From: Shewanella marina JCM 15074
Lineage (GTDB): Bacteria; Pseudomonadota; Gammaproteobacteria; Enterobacterales; Shewanellaceae
Assembly: GCF_000614975.1 (NCBI RefSeq)
Contig: NZ_BALM01000010.1
Span: forward strand, 78,294-142,293
DNA length: 64,000 nucleotides
Direction of reading: 5' to 3'
A model generated the notes under the pieces. That model did not search any database. It saw only the letters and a program-made list of their open reading frames with translations, and was not told the DNA's origin. The translations under genes and the position numbers were made by a program. Positions within the stretch are counted from its first letter, which is position 1. Every line of letters starts with the position of its first letter. Below, piece by piece: positions 63,729-64,000 of the stretch.

Positions 63729-63754
63729 AAAAGCCGCTCAATGAGCGGCTTTTG
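63729..63754 (+). terminator. Terminator of secA
   Basis: AAAAGCCGCTCA and TGAGCGGCTTTT form a perfect 12-bp stem with a T-rich end, 18 bases after secA. Confidence 0.9.
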
Positions 63755-63829
63755 TCGTTTCAGTCAGAGTACTTCTTAAGGCACCTTATTAACGATAAGT
63801 CGATAAAGTACACAGTTTAACTTAGTTTT

Positions 63830-63838
63830 TGTGGATAA
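63830..63838 (-). promoter_or_regulatory. Isolated DnaA-box match
   Basis: TGTGGATAA is the reverse complement of the perfect DnaA box TTATCCACA. It is single, upstream of the rRNA-type promoter. It may be coincidental or regulatory. Confidence 0.35.
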
Positions 63839-63902
63839 CTTGTGATTAACAAGTGGTTAAGTTGAGTGTAAAAATTAATTGCCAGTTTTTGTTAAAAAGC
63901 GC

Positions 63903-64000
63903 TTGTGCAATCTCAAATACCCCCTATAATGCGACCCCACTGACACGGCAAACGGCGCGATAAGCGTGGTATGCAAAGTGTAAGCGGTTACTCACTGAAA
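63903..64000 (+). promoter_or_regulatory. rRNA operon promoter and leader start
   Basis: TTGTGC (63903-63908), a 16-base spacer and a perfect TATAAT (63925-63930), then a GC-rich discriminator. The following CCACTGACACGGCAAACGGC closely resembles the region after the -10 box in E. coli rrn promoters (CCACTGACACGGAACAACGG). AT-rich sequence lies upstream, as for an UP element. An rRNA operon on the plus strand is expected just past the window. Confidence 0.75.

Noticed and set aside
63830..63838. Replication origin
   Set aside because: Only one DnaA box, no AT-rich unwinding region with repeats and no dnaA or gidA nearby.

Overview
The window looks like a piece of a gammaproteobacterial chromosome, most likely Shewanella or a close relative. 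The gene order yicC / rph-pyrE / folE / slmA / dut-coaBC / radC / rpmB-rpmG / argA / rarD-yigI-recQ / leuABCD / fadL / glpK / mraZ-to-lpxC / dciA / secA is typical of that group, and ddlB is missing from the division cluster. This assignment is inferred from gene content and protein resemblance; no database search was run.

Layout. 1-1534: the end of an nrfC-nrfD type electron-transfer module, with nrfD broken by one base. 1735-7278: a defence-like block with a SAM methyltransferase, an HNH endonuclease, and a type IV McrB-McrC restriction pair. 7419-8036: a MazG-like pyrophosphohydrolase gene split by a 260-bp MITE. 8217-11702: a YibE/F membrane protein and a lipoprotein 5'-nucleotidase/cyclic phosphodiesterase gene with a one-base frameshift. 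12434-18279: an accessory island (radical SAM protein, an unknown protein, a 1001-residue protein combining three glycosyltransferase-like domains with a kinase-like domain, and a GT2 enzyme). The island lies between two 20-bp copies of the yicC 3' end. 18279-31484: housekeeping genes for RNA processing, pyrimidine, folate and CoA synthesis, nucleoid occlusion, ribosomal proteins and arginine synthesis. 31601-38381: recQ and the leu operon with a leucine-rich leader peptide and attenuator. 38735-41947: fadL behind a FadR-like operator, then glpK. 42489-59521: the division and cell wall cluster mraZ-rsmH-ftsL-ftsI-murE-murF-mraY-murD-ftsW-murG-murC-ftsQ-ftsA-ftsZ-lpxC. 59525-63710: dciA, an M23 peptidase and secA. 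The last 100 bases carry an rRNA-type promoter and leader, so an rRNA operon probably starts just beyond the window.

How the genes work together. The division cluster couples peptidoglycan precursor synthesis (murE, murF, mraY, murD, murG, murC) with septation (ftsL, ftsI, ftsW, ftsQ, ftsA, ftsZ) and lipid A synthesis (lpxC). Several regulatory sites can be read directly: MraZ repeats, tandem ARG boxes before argA, the leu attenuator, a FadR-like box and a promoter before ftsQ.

Anomalies. Four genes (nrfD, the 5'-nucleotidase, murC, ftsA) each need exactly one base gained or lost to restore the full-length family protein. Two of them, murC and ftsA, are essential in related bacteria, so consensus sequence error is a serious explanation. 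The most interesting accessory material is the yicC-linked island and its multidomain glycosyltransferase/kinase-like protein. The MITE-split mazG is the clearest structural event.
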